DNA of 64,000 nt from an uncultured Thermoleophilia bacterium (GCA_938017905.1 CALIKX010000047.1:1-64000), one strand, 5' to 3'; shown: positions 16,861 through 25,052, counted from the first letter of the stretch. Notes: generated from the sequence alone by a model not told the origin. A program made the numbers and translations.

Positions 16861-18057
16861 ATGCCCCCGGCGGACACATCGGACCCCTCACGCCGCAGGC
16901 CTTCCGCGGAGGAGCGCCGGCGCGACCTCCGGCGTCGCCGCCGCAACGCACTCCTCATCCTCGTGGCCGGCGTTGCCGCCATCGCGGGGTTCGTCGTGTG
17001 GGCCGGGTCCGGTGAGGACACGGGTGCCGCGACCGACGATGTGGCGTCGGCCCCGGTGCTCCAGGTGGTGGCGCGCGCCCCCAAGCCGGTCCTGCCCGCG
17101 CCGAAGACCGCCGAGCTCGCGGTGACCGCGACCGGGGGCGACGGCCTGGAGATGCGGGTGGTCGCCACGCCGGCGGGCACCGCAGCGGTGTCCGGCCCAT
17201 GGCGCCCGGCGGCGAAGACCCTGCCGATCCCGGCCGATGTGAAGCCGCTGCTGGAGGCCGGGCCGATCCCCGGGTACGTGGAGGTGCGTGACGATTCGGG
17301 GGGCACCGCGCGCTCCACCTCGATGCTTCTGCCCCCGACCCCCGGTGACGGCACCGCGGAGATCGTCCGCTCGGTCAGCACCGCGCGCCCGTACGTGGCC
17401 CTGGTCTTCGACGACGGGTTGGACCAGCCTGCGGTGGGCCGCATCATCGACATCCTGCGGAAGCAGAAGGCGGGGGGCACGTTCTGCGTCAACGGGGTGA
17501 ACGTGAAGCTATGGACCCCTGCACTCGTGAGGACGGTGCGCGCGGCCGTCGCCGATGGCGTCATCACCATGTGCAGCCATGGGTGGGGCCACCGCACCAG
17601 CACCACGTCCAGTGAGTCCGAGGCCACGACCGACCTTGCGAACAACGCCACAACCGACCGCATGATCGGTGTGTCCAGCGTTCCCTTCTATCGCCCGCCG
17701 TACGGGGCCATCAGCCCGGGCATCGAGAAGGCGGCGGGAAAGTTGGGCTACCGCTGGATCGTGATGTGGGATGTCGACCCGTCCGACTACGAGAAGCCAT
17801 CGGTGCCCACGCTCACCCGGCGGGTGGTGGATGAGTCCCGCACGGGCTCCATCGTCGTGCTGCACGCCATCCCCACCACTGCGGACGCCCTGCCCGGCAT
17901 CCTCTCCGGGCTTCGGAAGAAGAAGCTCCGGGCCGTTACGCTGACGACCATGTTCGGAGAGCTCTCATCGGCGGCGGGCAGCGGGTCCGCCTCCACGACC
18001 ACGGTGCCGGCCACGACCGGTGGGGACGCCCCGCCGGTGCCGGGCGCGGGGGACTGA
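16861..18057 (+). CDS. Membrane-anchored polysaccharide deacetylase (NodB domain)
   Basis: 398 aa. A very basic N-terminus (RRRRNALLILVAGVAAIAG) gives a type II signal anchor. A beta-rich linker domain of about 120 residues follows, then a NodB/CE4 domain: VALVFDDGLDQ (metal Asp), FCVNGVN, SHGWGHRT (HX3H metal ligands), PFYRPPYGAISP, IVMWDVDPSDY and IVVLHAIP. CE4 enzymes remove N-acetyl groups from peptidoglycan or other glycans outside the membrane. Leaderless TAGCAT at 16847. It overlaps the next gene by 1 bp (TGATG). Confidence 0.88.
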   Translation: MPPADTSDPSRRRPSAEERRRDLRRRRRNALLILVAGVAAIAGFVVWAGSGEDTGAATDDVASAPVLQVVARAPKPVLPAPKTAELAVTATGGDGLEMRVVATPAGTAAVSGPWRPAAKTLPIPADVKPLLEAGPIPGYVEVRDDSGGTARSTSMLLPPTPGDGTAEIVRSVSTARPYVALVFDDGLDQPAVGRIIDILRKQKAGGTFCVNGVNVKLWTPALVRTVRAAVADGVITMCSHGWGHRTSTTSSESEATTDLANNATTDRMIGVSSVPFYRPPYGAISPGIEKAAGKLGYRWIVMWDVDPSDYEKPSVPTLTRRVVDESRTGSIVVLHAIPTTADALPGILSGLRKKKLRAVTLTTMFGELSSAAGSGSASTTTVPATTGGDAPPVPGAGD

Positions 18058-18788
18058 TGTCGTCGGACTGGGTGATGATCTCCGCGACGATGGTGATGTT
18101 CGTGTCGCTCTTCGGGGCGATCGGCCTGGGGATCATCGCCTGGCGTCGGCAGTCCGCGATCCGCGGGCTCCAGGCGCGTGAGCAGCACGGTCTCAGCCTG
18201 TCATCCCCGGTGGCGTCCGATCGCGTGCAGGCCCTGGCCGCGCGCAGCGGCCCGTCGCAGGGGGATGTGCCCCAGGGCACCGGCGAGGGCAACGGCGCCG
18301 CCATCGCGGTGATCGCCGCCGTGCTGGTGGTGATCGTCGCGGGAGGCGCAGCCGGCTGGTGGTTCCTCGTCCGCGATGGCGGATCGTCATCCGCTGAGGT
18401 GACCGCGCAGTTGACCAAGCCCGCCAACGGCCCACTGGGTGCCGACCCCGATGCCGTGGTGCCGGACGACCCGCCCGCCATCCAGGATCGCGCGGCGTAT
18501 ACCGTGGCCGTCCTGAACGCGAGCGGTGTGACCGGCGCGGCGCGTACGACCGTGGCCCCGAAGGTGGAGACGGCCGGCTACCGCGTGGGCGAAGTGGGCG
18601 ATGCGAACGCGCAGGACCTCGCGACCTCGGTGGTGATGTGGCGGCCCGGGTCGCAGGCCGTGGCCCAGAACGTGGCCAAGGACCTCGGCATCACCAGTGC
18701 GCCGCCGCTTGACGGCGTGGCCGTCGATGCCATCGGCGACGCCGACGTGGTGGTCGTCGTGGGCAAGGACGCGGCGACCGGGCCGTGA
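18057..18788 (+). CDS. Membrane protein with LytR C-terminal domain
   Basis: 243 aa. Two membrane segments (about 5-28 and IAVIAAVLVVIVAGGAAGWW at about 83-103), then a Ser/Pro linker and a LytR_C domain: YTVAVLNASGVTGAARTTV, then AGYRVGEVGDANAQDLATSV, QAVAQNVAKDLG and DVVVVVGKD. LytR_C domains accompany LCP wall-polymer ligases or stand alone in actinobacteria. Co-transcribed with the deacetylase, so a role in the cell envelope is inferred. Confidence 0.82.
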   Translation: MSSDWVMISATMVMFVSLFGAIGLGIIAWRRQSAIRGLQAREQHGLSLSSPVASDRVQALAARSGPSQGDVPQGTGEGNGAAIAVIAAVLVVIVAGGAAGWWFLVRDGGSSSAEVTAQLTKPANGPLGADPDAVVPDDPPAIQDRAAYTVAVLNASGVTGAARTTVAPKVETAGYRVGEVGDANAQDLATSVVMWRPGSQAVAQNVAKDLGITSAPPLDGVAVDAIGDADVVVVVGKDAATGP

Positions 18789-19654
18789 CCCCCGCGAAGC
18801 GGCTCCGCGCCCTGGCCGATGCGGATGCCCCGCTGGTGCTGCCGGGCGTGTACGACGGCCTGTCGGCCCGCCTCGCGCGTCAGGCGGGGTTCCCGGCCCT
18901 GGTGGTTTCGGGCTACTCGGTGTCGGCCGCCCGCCTCGGCCTGCCGGACTTCGGCTACCTCTCCCAGACCGAGGTGGTGGATGCCGCGCGTGACCTGATC
19001 GCCGCGGTGCCCGGCACCCCCGTGGTGGTGGATGCCGACACCGGCTATGGCAATGCCCTGTCGGCCGCCCGCACGGCGCGCCTGCTGCACGCCGCGGGCG
19101 CGGGCGGGATGATCCTCGAGGACCAGCAGTGGCCGAAGCGGTGCGGGCACATGGACGGCAAGCGCATCACCGATCGCGCGGACTGGTTGGCGAAGATCCG
19201 CGCGGTGGTGGACCTGCGCGAGGAGGGCATCGATCTCTTCCTCATCGCCCGCACCGACGCCCGCGGGGTGGAGGGGCTGGATGAGGCCATCGCCCGCGGG
19301 CGCGAGGCGGCGACGCTGGGCGCCGATGCCGTGTTCGTGGAGGCGCCCGTGGACGCCGGCGAGATGCGGCGCGTGGCGGGCGAACTCGCGGATGCCCGGC
19401 CGGTGGCGAACATGGTGGAAGGCGGCCGTACGCCGCTCATGCCCGTGCCGGAGCTCGCGGCAATGGGCTACCGGGTGGTGCTGTGGGGCATCAGCGGCAT
19501 CCTTGCCGCGGGCTACGCCCTGCGCGGAGCGTATGCGGCGCTCGCGGCGACGGGGTCGGGGCCCGATCCGTCCGCGCTCATGACCTTCGGTGAGATCACG
19601 GACGCGGTCGGGCTGCCCGACCACCGCCGCCTGGACGAGCGCTACTCCGGCTAG
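18785..19654 (+). CDS. Isocitrate lyase/PEP mutase superfamily enzyme
   Basis: 289 aa from GTG 18785 (GTGA overlap). The PEP mutase/isocitrate lyase barrel is clear: GVYDGLSARLARQAGF, VVVDADTGYGN (Mg-binding Asp residues), MILEDQQWPKRCGHMDGK (with the Cys-containing KRCGH loop), FLIARTDAR, ADAVFVEAPVD and NMVEGG. The family includes 2-methylisocitrate lyase, oxaloacetate decarboxylase and carboxyvinyl-phosphonate mutase. The catalytic Cys favours a lyase acting on 2-methylisocitrate or a related acid; no methylcitrate genes are nearby, so the substrate stays open. The stop shares CTAG with the convergent gene. Confidence 0.85.
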   Translation: MTPAKRLRALADADAPLVLPGVYDGLSARLARQAGFPALVVSGYSVSAARLGLPDFGYLSQTEVVDAARDLIAAVPGTPVVVDADTGYGNALSAARTARLLHAAGAGGMILEDQQWPKRCGHMDGKRITDRADWLAKIRAVVDLREEGIDLFLIARTDARGVEGLDEAIARGREAATLGADAVFVEAPVDAGEMRRVAGELADARPVANMVEGGRTPLMPVPELAAMGYRVVLWGISGILAAGYALRGAYAALAATGSGPDPSALMTFGEITDAVGLPDHRRLDERYSG

Positions 19655-20025
19655 CCCAGCGCCTTCGCCTTGAGCTTCTCGAACTCGGCCTGGTCGATCG
19701 CGCCCGAGTCGAGCAGGGCCTTGGCCTGCGCGATCTGGTCGGCGGGCCCGTCGCTCGAGCCCACCATCTTCTTCAACTGCTCGACGTCGTGCTGCTGCTG
19801 CTTGATCGCCCGCTGCTGCATGCCGCCGCCGCGCGCGATGAGGTAGATCAGCACTCCGAGGAACGGCAGGATGACCAGCACGACAAGCCAGCCGGCCTTC
19901 GCCCAGCCCGACAGGTCATGACTGCGGAAGAGGTCGATCAGGACGTTGATGAGGATGACGATGAACATCACCCACACGAACACCACGAAGGTCGTCCAGA
20001 GGACGTCCCAGAAACTCCAGTCCAT
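19651..20025 (-). CDS. PLDc_N and SHOCT domain membrane protein
   Basis: 124 aa. Two hydrophobic segments (TTFVVFVWVMFIVILINVLI and AGWLVVLVILPFLGVLIYLI) form a PLDc_N-type (phospholipase D N-terminal-like) hairpin without any catalytic domain. A charged linker with QQQ leads to a C-terminal SHOCT motif, QIAQAKALLDSGAIDQAEFE. SHOCT domains are short helical oligomerisation modules found in many bacterial proteins. Shine-Dalgarno GGAGGG at 20036-20031. Function unknown. Confidence 0.85.
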   Translation of the reverse strand: MDWSFWDVLWTTFVVFVWVMFIVILINVLIDLFRSHDLSGWAKAGWLVVLVILPFLGVLIYLIARGGGMQQRAIKQQQHDVEQLKKMVGSSDGPADQIAQAKALLDSGAIDQAEFEKLKAKALG

Positions 20026-20164
20026 CGTTTCCCTCCAGGGATGACATCGCGCCCCGGCCGGGGCGCGGGGCGAACCCTACCGCCGCATCCCGCGCGCGAC
20101 GGTGGGGTTTCTCCTACAGACGGTAATAGGATGCGGGCCAAACCACCCCCGGATCGGAGATGCC
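20026..20164. promoter_or_regulatory. Divergent spacer, SHOCT gene / OsmC gene
   Basis: 139 bp. OsmC side: -10 candidate TAGGAT (20127-20132) and Shine-Dalgarno GGAG (20156-20159), giving a leader of about 25 nt. SHOCT side: Shine-Dalgarno GGAGGG (20036-20031). The GC block CCCCGGCCGGGG (20052-20063) is a perfect 12-bp palindrome between the two; its role is unknown. Confidence 0.4.
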
Positions 20165-20665
20165 ATGAGTGATGACAACGTCCACGAGGTGCGTGTTCAC
20201 CTGACGCGCGAGCAGGCCCCCATCCGGAAGGCCCGGCTGGAGATGACCGGCACCGACGTGACGTTCGGCGTCCCGGGATGGCAGGGCGAGCACTACGGGT
20301 TCCCGCCCGGGTCCGTGCCCGAGCACCCCGGCACCCTCGACTACCTCGTGGCGTCAGTCGCCGGCTGCCTCATCGGCACCTTCGGCGGCACGCTGAAGGC
20401 CCGGGGCATCACCGCGACGGGCGACGACCTGGTGGCCGACGCCATCGGCGAGGTGGTCGTTGACGACGACAACGTGCTGCGCCTTCGCCGCATCATCGTG
20501 CGCTACACGCTGCGGGCGGCCCCCGGGCATCGCGAGGCGGCCGAGCGCTGCAATGCCATCCACGCGCACCACTGCCCCAATGCCCGGTCCGTGGCGGCGG
20601 CGATCGACATCGTCACCGAGCTGGACTTCGTGCCGGTGGGCGACCCAGAGGGGGCAGCAGCATAG
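20165..20665 (+). CDS. OsmC-family protein
   Basis: 166 aa. The OsmC/Ohr fold is shown by TLDYLVASVAGCLIGTFGGT (first Cys), then RRIIVRYTLRAAPGHREAAE, and HHCPNARSVAAAI (second Cys). The pair of cysteines that reduces organic hydroperoxides in Ohr/OsmC is conserved, so a thiol peroxidase role is likely. It has a conventional Shine-Dalgarno GGAG 5 nt from the ATG and a leader, unlike most first genes here. It is convergent with the tRNA-Asn gene 25 bp downstream. Confidence 0.87.
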   Translation: MSDDNVHEVRVHLTREQAPIRKARLEMTGTDVTFGVPGWQGEHYGFPPGSVPEHPGTLDYLVASVAGCLIGTFGGTLKARGITATGDDLVADAIGEVVVDDDNVLRLRRIIVRYTLRAAPGHREAAERCNAIHAHHCPNARSVAAAIDIVTELDFVPVGDPEGAAA

Positions 20666-20690
20666 GGGAAATGTGGCCCTGAGCAGGCAA

Positions 20691-20762
20691 CTCCTCGGGT
20701 AGGACTCGAACCTACAACCCTCCGGTTAACAGCCGGATGCTCTACCATTGAGCTACCGAGGA
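20691..20762 (-). tRNA. tRNA-Asn (anticodon GTT)
   Basis: A 72-nt cloverleaf on the minus strand. The 7-bp acceptor stem TCCTCGG/CCGAGGA is perfect; the D-arm is GCTC AATGGTA GAGC; the anticodon arm TCCGG CTGTTAA CCGGA carries GTT; the T-arm is GTAGG TTCGAGT CCTAC. The discriminator base is G and no CCA is encoded. A TAGACT hexamer (20781-20776) 13 nt upstream may be its -10; it overlaps the stop codon of the upstream methyltransferase gene. Confidence 0.97.
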
Positions 20763-20778
20763 TCGGCGAGGCGGGAGT

Positions 20779-21462
20779 CTAGAGGACGACCGGCGCGTTG
20801 TGGCCCGCCGGTGGCGGGCCGAACCGGTGCACGTGCACGATCGGGCCCGCCTCGTCCACCCGGCCGGCGACGGGCACCTCCTCGCGGACGTACCGCCACC
20901 CCGCGCGCTGCATGCCCTCGATGAACGGGCGGGCATCGGGGCGCCGCGGATCGGCGATGATCACCTGCGTGCCCGGGCCGCACATGCGGGGGATCAGGGC
21001 CGCCAAGGCCACGCCGTTCCGCGCCTCGTAGAGGATGTCCGCGCCGATGACGAGGTCGTAGGGGGCATCCGCGAGCACCTCAGCGGGCGGATCGCGCCAG
21101 TCCATCACCTCGGCGCGCATGTCCAGACCCAGGTTCGCCGCGTTCCAGCGGCTGAAGGCGATGGCCGCGGGGTACCAGTCGGTGGCAAGCGCCGTGGCTC
21201 CGCGCATGGATGCCACCATCGCGCCGGTGCCGATCCCGCCGCCCAGTTCGATCACCGAGCGGCCCCGGAGGTCCATCGCTGCGAGCAGGTTGCACAGCAC
21301 GCGCCCGCTGGGCCAGATCTCGGCCCAGTAGGGCAGGCGCTCGTCGTCCGCGAACTCGGCCTCGTCGATGAGGTCCTCGGCGGACGGCGGTCGGCGGATG
21401 CGAAGGGTGGTGGCACCCGCGGGGATCTCTTCCCACACGGCACGTGGATCATCGGGATGCAC
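20779..21462 (-). CDS. Class I SAM-dependent methyltransferase
   Basis: 227 aa from GTG 21462. The SAM-binding motif I is VIELGGGIGTGAM, preceded by LPYWAEIWPSGRVLCNLLA, a stretch typical of the METTL21/Nnt1-like protein-lysine or nicotinamide methyltransferase group. ATDWYPAAIAFSRWN is motif II and DLVIGADILYE is the post-II motif. Substrate unknown. TACGCT (21476-21471) ends 8 nt before the GTG, indicating a leaderless transcript. Confidence 0.83.
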   Translation of the reverse strand: MHPDDPRAVWEEIPAGATTLRIRRPPSAEDLIDEAEFADDERLPYWAEIWPSGRVLCNLLAAMDLRGRSVIELGGGIGTGAMVASMRGATALATDWYPAAIAFSRWNAANLGLDMRAEVMDWRDPPAEVLADAPYDLVIGADILYEARNGVALAALIPRMCGPGTQVIIADPRRPDARPFIEGMQRAGWRYVREEVPVAGRVDEAGPIVHVHRFGPPPAGHNAPVVL

Positions 21463-21534
21463 GGCCCGTCAGCGTAATCGGCCGCAGGGGCGCTATAGTC
21501 CCCGGCCGTCCGATCCCGAGGAGACTTCTTCCGC
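21463..21534. promoter_or_regulatory. Divergent promoters, methyltransferase / acidic zinc-ribbon-like gene
   Basis: 72 bp. Minus: leaderless TACGCT at 21476-21471. Plus: TATAGT at 21494-21499, the closest match to a consensus -10 in the window, followed by a leader of about 29 nt with Shine-Dalgarno GAGGAG (21518-21523). Confidence 0.55.
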
Positions 21535-21921
21535 ATGAGCGACGAGACCGAGCAGGAGACCACCGAGGCCCCGGAGGCCGAGGCCGCCGTGGCCACCGAG
21601 GACGCCCCGGCTGACGAGGCCGCCGTCGAGGTCGAGGCCGTTGTGGAGGAGGTCATCGAGGAGGGGACCCCGGCCGAGGAGTACGAGGTCGAGGAGGTCG
21701 CCACCGGTCCGCGGGCACGCGAGGGCCTCGCCACGCTGTACCTGTGCGAGCGGGGTCACCGCACGCTGTCGATCTGGAGCGCAGCGCCCACCACGTGCCA
21801 CGCCCCGATCTCCAGCCGCGAGGAGTGCGGGCGACCGGTGTACCACTCAACCGAACTGCCCGAGCAGGTCCAGAAGGCGCTCAACCCGCTGAAGGCGTCG
21901 AAGAAGAGCTCGAAGGGCTGA
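21535..21921 (+). CDS. Acidic protein with C-terminal Cys/His zinc-ribbon-like segment
   Basis: 128 aa. The first 60 residues are almost entirely Glu, Ala, Val and Thr (net charge strongly negative, probably disordered). Residues about 65-105 contain LYLCERGHRTLSIW, TTCHAPIS and EECGRPVYH, four Cys/His clusters that could bind one zinc; the end is Lys-rich (KASKKSSKG). The shape, a disordered acidic tail plus small zinc module, suits a nucleic-acid or RNA-polymerase-associated factor, but I recognise no family. A near-consensus TATAGT and a Shine-Dalgarno suggest good expression. Confidence 0.7.
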   Translation: MSDETEQETTEAPEAEAAVATEDAPADEAAVEVEAVVEEVIEEGTPAEEYEVEEVATGPRAREGLATLYLCERGHRTLSIWSAAPTTCHAPISSREECGRPVYHSTELPEQVQKALNPLKASKKSSKG

Positions 21922-22018
21922 CCCCTCCCGTTGGCGGCCGGGGCCCCGGAACGGCGCCTGCGATCCGCCTTCGGTTGCGCCCCTCGCGTGGTGCCGCAGC
22001 TACTCCGGGCCCAGACGA

Positions 22019-23824
22019 TCAGGTGACGGTCGTTCCCTCCGTCATCTGCTCGGCGCGCCCGACCATGCGCTCCATCTCGCTGAAGCCAGGGTCCCAGCAC
22101 GCGGGGTCGGCGAGGTCCACTCCCAGCGGACGCAGCAGGTCGGCGGGCGCGGCCGAGCCGCCTGCGGACAGGAACTCCAGGTAGCGGCCCACGAAGGCGT
22201 CGCCGTCCTCGCGGTAGCGCGCGTACAGCGCCAGGGTCACGAGGTGCGCGAACACGTACGCGTAGGTGTAGAAGCGCGTGGAGATGAAGTGGGGGATGTA
22301 TGACCAGCCCAGGCGGTAGCCATCCGGGATCTCCATGGCATCCCCGTAGTAGGCGGCGTTCCGCGCCAGCCAGAACCCCGACAGGCGCTCGTCGGTGAGG
22401 GTGGCGCCCTCGGCCCGTGCGCGGTAGGCGTCCTGCTCGTAGCGGGCCAGCACCGTCTGGCGGAACACGGTGGCAAACGAGCCCTCGACGCGCTCGCACA
22501 CCAGTGCGGTGCGCGTGGCCTCGTCCTGCTCGGTGGCCATGAGGTGGTCGAAGGCGATCAGCTCGGCGAACGTGGAGGGCACTTCGGCCAGGGCCAGCCC
22601 CGTGTGGAACGAGAGCGCCGTCTGGCGCTCTGCCGACAGCGTGAAGTGCATGCCGTGGCCCAGCTCATGCGCGAGGGTCATCACGTCGTCCATGCGGTCG
22701 GTGTAGTTCATGAGCATGTACGGACGTGCGTCCTGGGCGACGGACGCGCAGAAGGCCCCGCCGCGCTTGCCCGCCCGCGGCTCGGCATCGATGCGGTCCT
22801 CGCTGAAGAAGCCCCCCGCGATGTCGCCGATGCGCGACGAGAATGAACGGAATGAGGCGTCGATGATCCCCCGCGCCTCGGTCCACGGGACCGCCCGGGC
22901 CTCGCCCAGCGGCGCGTACTGGTCCGCAAGGTGCAGCCGGTCCAGCCCGAGCAGGCGGGCCTTCACGCCGAACCACCGCTGGGCCAGCCCGTAGTGGGCC
23001 TCCACGGCCGACATCATGGCCTCGATCGATGGGCCGGGCACCTCGTTGCGCAGGTGGGTCGGGTCCATGGGGTCGTCGTAGTCCCGTAGGGCGTCCATGG
23101 CGAGGCGGTCACCCACGAGGGTGTCGTAGCAGTGCGCGAGCGTGGGGGCCTCGGGGCCGAGCGCGCCGTACAGGGCGTCCAGCGCACCCATCCGGATGCC
23201 GCGGTCGGGGTTGCGCACGCATGCAAGCAGGCGGTCGATGGTGTGCGGCTCGGGCCCCTCGCCCGAGTCGAAGTCCGCCTCGAGGGTGGACGTGATGCGT
23301 CCGAACAGGGTCTGCCAGGCGCTGCTCGCGGCGGGGCTGCGCTCGGCCAGCATCCGCTCTTCGGGCTCGCTGAGGGTGTGCCGGCGGAAGCGGCGGGTCG
23401 AGAGCAGGTGGTGGCGGTCGGCCGCCACCTCAGGGGCGTTCGCCAGCTGCTCGGCGAGCGGCTCATCCAGCTCCAGCCACTCGAGCTCGAAGAACCGCAG
23501 CGCGTTCGCCGCTTCCACCATCGACCGGTCCATCAGGCCGTTCAGGTCCTGGTTCTCGGTGTCGGTCACGTCCACCGATTCCCGCAGCGACGCATAGGAG
23601 TGCAGGCGTCCCAGTTCGTTCTCGATCCGGGCGAGCTCGGCGAGTGCCGCGGCAAGGCCCGGGCCATCCATGGCGGCCACGGTGCCGCGGTAGCGTTCGC
23701 CGAAGGCGTGGCAGTCGGCCAGCGCCGTGGCCAGGCGTGCCCGGCAGTCATCTGCAGAGGCGCAGAGGGGGGAGAGGTCCCAGTGGATGCCCTCGGCGCG
23801 CGGTCCCGTACCTGTGGTCGTCAT
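22019..23824 (-). CDS. pepF: M3 family oligoendopeptidase, PepF type
   Basis: 601 aa, normal for PepF. The zinc site is LAHELGHGMHF (HEXGH with the downstream Glu in SFHTGLALAEVPSTFAE). MLMNYTDRMDDVMTLAHE and GYRLGWSYIPHFISTRFYTY are typical of the clade. It is a cytosolic peptidase cutting oligopeptides of about 7-17 residues. TAACGT (23837-23832) lies 7 nt before the ATG and just after the stop of the upstream PHP gene, so it probably has its own leaderless start. The 97-bp spacer downstream contains the palindrome CCGGGGCCCCGG (21938-21949) and nothing else seen. Confidence 0.93.
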   Translation of the reverse strand: MTTTGTGPRAEGIHWDLSPLCASADDCRARLATALADCHAFGERYRGTVAAMDGPGLAAALAELARIENELGRLHSYASLRESVDVTDTENQDLNGLMDRSMVEAANALRFFELEWLELDEPLAEQLANAPEVAADRHHLLSTRRFRRHTLSEPEERMLAERSPAASSAWQTLFGRITSTLEADFDSGEGPEPHTIDRLLACVRNPDRGIRMGALDALYGALGPEAPTLAHCYDTLVGDRLAMDALRDYDDPMDPTHLRNEVPGPSIEAMMSAVEAHYGLAQRWFGVKARLLGLDRLHLADQYAPLGEARAVPWTEARGIIDASFRSFSSRIGDIAGGFFSEDRIDAEPRAGKRGGAFCASVAQDARPYMLMNYTDRMDDVMTLAHELGHGMHFTLSAERQTALSFHTGLALAEVPSTFAELIAFDHLMATEQDEATRTALVCERVEGSFATVFRQTVLARYEQDAYRARAEGATLTDERLSGFWLARNAAYYGDAMEIPDGYRLGWSYIPHFISTRFYTYAYVFAHLVTLALYARYREDGDAFVGRYLEFLSAGGSAAPADLLRPLGVDLADPACWDPGFSEMERMVGRAEQMTEGTTVT

Positions 23825-23834
23825 GCCAGCGACG

Positions 23835-24671
23835 TTAGCCGAGGGCCGCCGCCAGGAGGCGGTCGACCGTCTCCACCGGTAGCGGCGGGTCGCCCGTGGC
23901 CCCGGGGTGGTGCGGGCTGCTCGGGCGGTGATAGTCGGATCCCCCGGATGGGATCAGCCCATACCGGCGGGCCAGCGCGCCGTAGGCCGCGAACTGGTCG
24001 GGCGTGTGCTCGGGGCGGTGCACCTCGATGCCCACCAGCCCGGCGCGCTGGAGGCGCCCCACGAACGGGTCGAGGTGCGCGGCGTCCAGCCTCAGCGTCG
24101 CCGGGTGCGCAAGAACGGGCGCCCCGCCCGACTCCCGCACCAGCGATACCCCCTCCTCCACGGCGAGGCCATCGGAGCCCACGTACGCCGGTTGGCCGTC
24201 GCCGAGGTACAGATCGAATGCCTCCGCTCGCCCGTCCACGTGTCCGGCCCGGATGAGGGCCTCGGCGATGTGGGGGCGCCCGAGGGGTGCTCCTGCCGCC
24301 CCCTCCACCACATCGTCCCAGTCGAGTGCGACCCCCATCTCGTTCAGGCGGTCGACCATCTCCCGCGCCCGCTGCACCCGCTTCTCGCCGAACCCTGCGA
24401 TGAGGCCCGCGAGCGGCTTCGGGGCGGGCTCGTCGAAGTAGCCCAGCAGGTGCATGCTGCCGTGCGGCACCTTGATCGACAGCTCGATGCCCGGAATCAC
24501 GCGGACGCCGATGGCACGGCCGGCCGCTGCCGCCTCGGCGACCCCGGCCATGGTGTCGTGGTCGGTGATGGCCAGCACCTCCACGCCGCGCCCGGCGGCG
24601 TACTCGACGAGCTCAGCGGGGTCGTGCTCACCGTCGGAGCGGTTGGTGTGGGAGTGGAGGTCGTGCGCCAT
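23835..24671 (-). CDS. PHP-domain phosphoesterase, TrpH/RNase AM type
   Basis: 278 aa from ATG 24671. PHP metal motifs in order: HDLHSHTNRSDG, ITDHDTMAG, PGIELS, APVLAHP and SGGSDYH. The arrangement with an inserted helical region (FGEKRVQRAREMVDRLNEMG) matches the YciV/TrpH group, whose members act as 3',5'-nucleotide bisphosphate phosphatases and 5'-3' exoribonucleases on short RNAs. TACCGT (24686-24681) ends 9 nt before the ATG and overlaps the -10 of the divergent SUI1 gene. Confidence 0.88.
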   Translation of the reverse strand: MAHDLHSHTNRSDGEHDPAELVEYAAGRGVEVLAITDHDTMAGVAEAAAAGRAIGVRVIPGIELSIKVPHGSMHLLGYFDEPAPKPLAGLIAGFGEKRVQRAREMVDRLNEMGVALDWDDVVEGAAGAPLGRPHIAEALIRAGHVDGRAEAFDLYLGDGQPAYVGSDGLAVEEGVSLVRESGGAPVLAHPATLRLDAAHLDPFVGRLQRAGLVGIEVHRPEHTPDQFAAYGALARRYGLIPSGGSDYHRPSSPHHPGATGDPPLPVETVDRLLAAALG

Positions 24672-24700
24672 GGGGCGGCGACGGTACCATCGGCCATGCA
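24672..24700. promoter_or_regulatory. Shared palindromic bidirectional -10, PHP gene / SUI1 gene
   Basis: Only 29 bp separate the two start codons. The palindrome GGTACC (24683-24688) is the overlap of two -10 hexamers: TACCAT on the plus strand (24685-24690, 10 nt from ATG 24701) and TACCGT on the minus strand (24686-24681, 9 nt from ATG 24671). Both transcripts would be leaderless or nearly so and would compete for the same melted bubble. Confidence 0.55.
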
Positions 24701-25039
24701 ATGGGACGCATTCGACGGCAGGGGGACGGCAACGCGAAGGCCGTCTACAGCACCGATGGCGGTCGCATCGACGACCGCGGTGGCCCGGCGCCCTCTCCCG
24801 GTGCGGGCGATGGCATCGTGCGGGTCTCGCGGACCAGCGCCGGGCGTCGCGGGAAGACCGTCACGCTGGTGACGGGCCTGCCCCCGGGTGAGCTCGGCAC
24901 CATCGCGAAGGAGCTCAAGCGACTGTGCGGATCCGGCGGCGCGGTGAAGGACGGGGTGGTCGAGGTGCAGGGTGACCACCGCGACGCGGTTGCGGCCCAC
25001 CTGGGACAGCGCTTCCGCGTGAAGATGGCCGGGGGGTAG
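24701..25039 (+). CDS. yciH: SUI1/eIF1-like translation factor (YciH)
   Basis: 112 aa. A Gly/Arg-rich N-terminus is followed by the SUI1 fold: VRVSRTSAGRRGKTVTLVTG, LPPGELGTIAKELKRLCGSG, GAVKDGVVEVQGDHRD. Bacterial YciH resembles eukaryotic eIF1 and affects start-codon fidelity and stress translation in E. coli, but it is patchily distributed. In a genome that appears rich in leaderless mRNAs, an initiation-fidelity factor is a notable companion. An out-of-frame ATG at 24696 precedes the real one. Confidence 0.92.
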   Translation: MGRIRRQGDGNAKAVYSTDGGRIDDRGGPAPSPGAGDGIVRVSRTSAGRRGKTVTLVTGLPPGELGTIAKELKRLCGSGGAVKDGVVEVQGDHRDAVAAHLGQRFRVKMAGG

Positions 25040-25052
25040 GCCCCCGGGGCGG

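Noticed and set aside
21938-21949. CCGGGGCCCCGG palindrome as a terminator
   Set aside because: Perfect but self-complementary with no loop and no T-run; in DNA this GC-rich such palindromes arise easily. Noted only.
24696-24704. ATG at 24696 as the SUI1 start
   Set aside because: Out of frame with the SUI1 protein; ATG 24701 is in frame.
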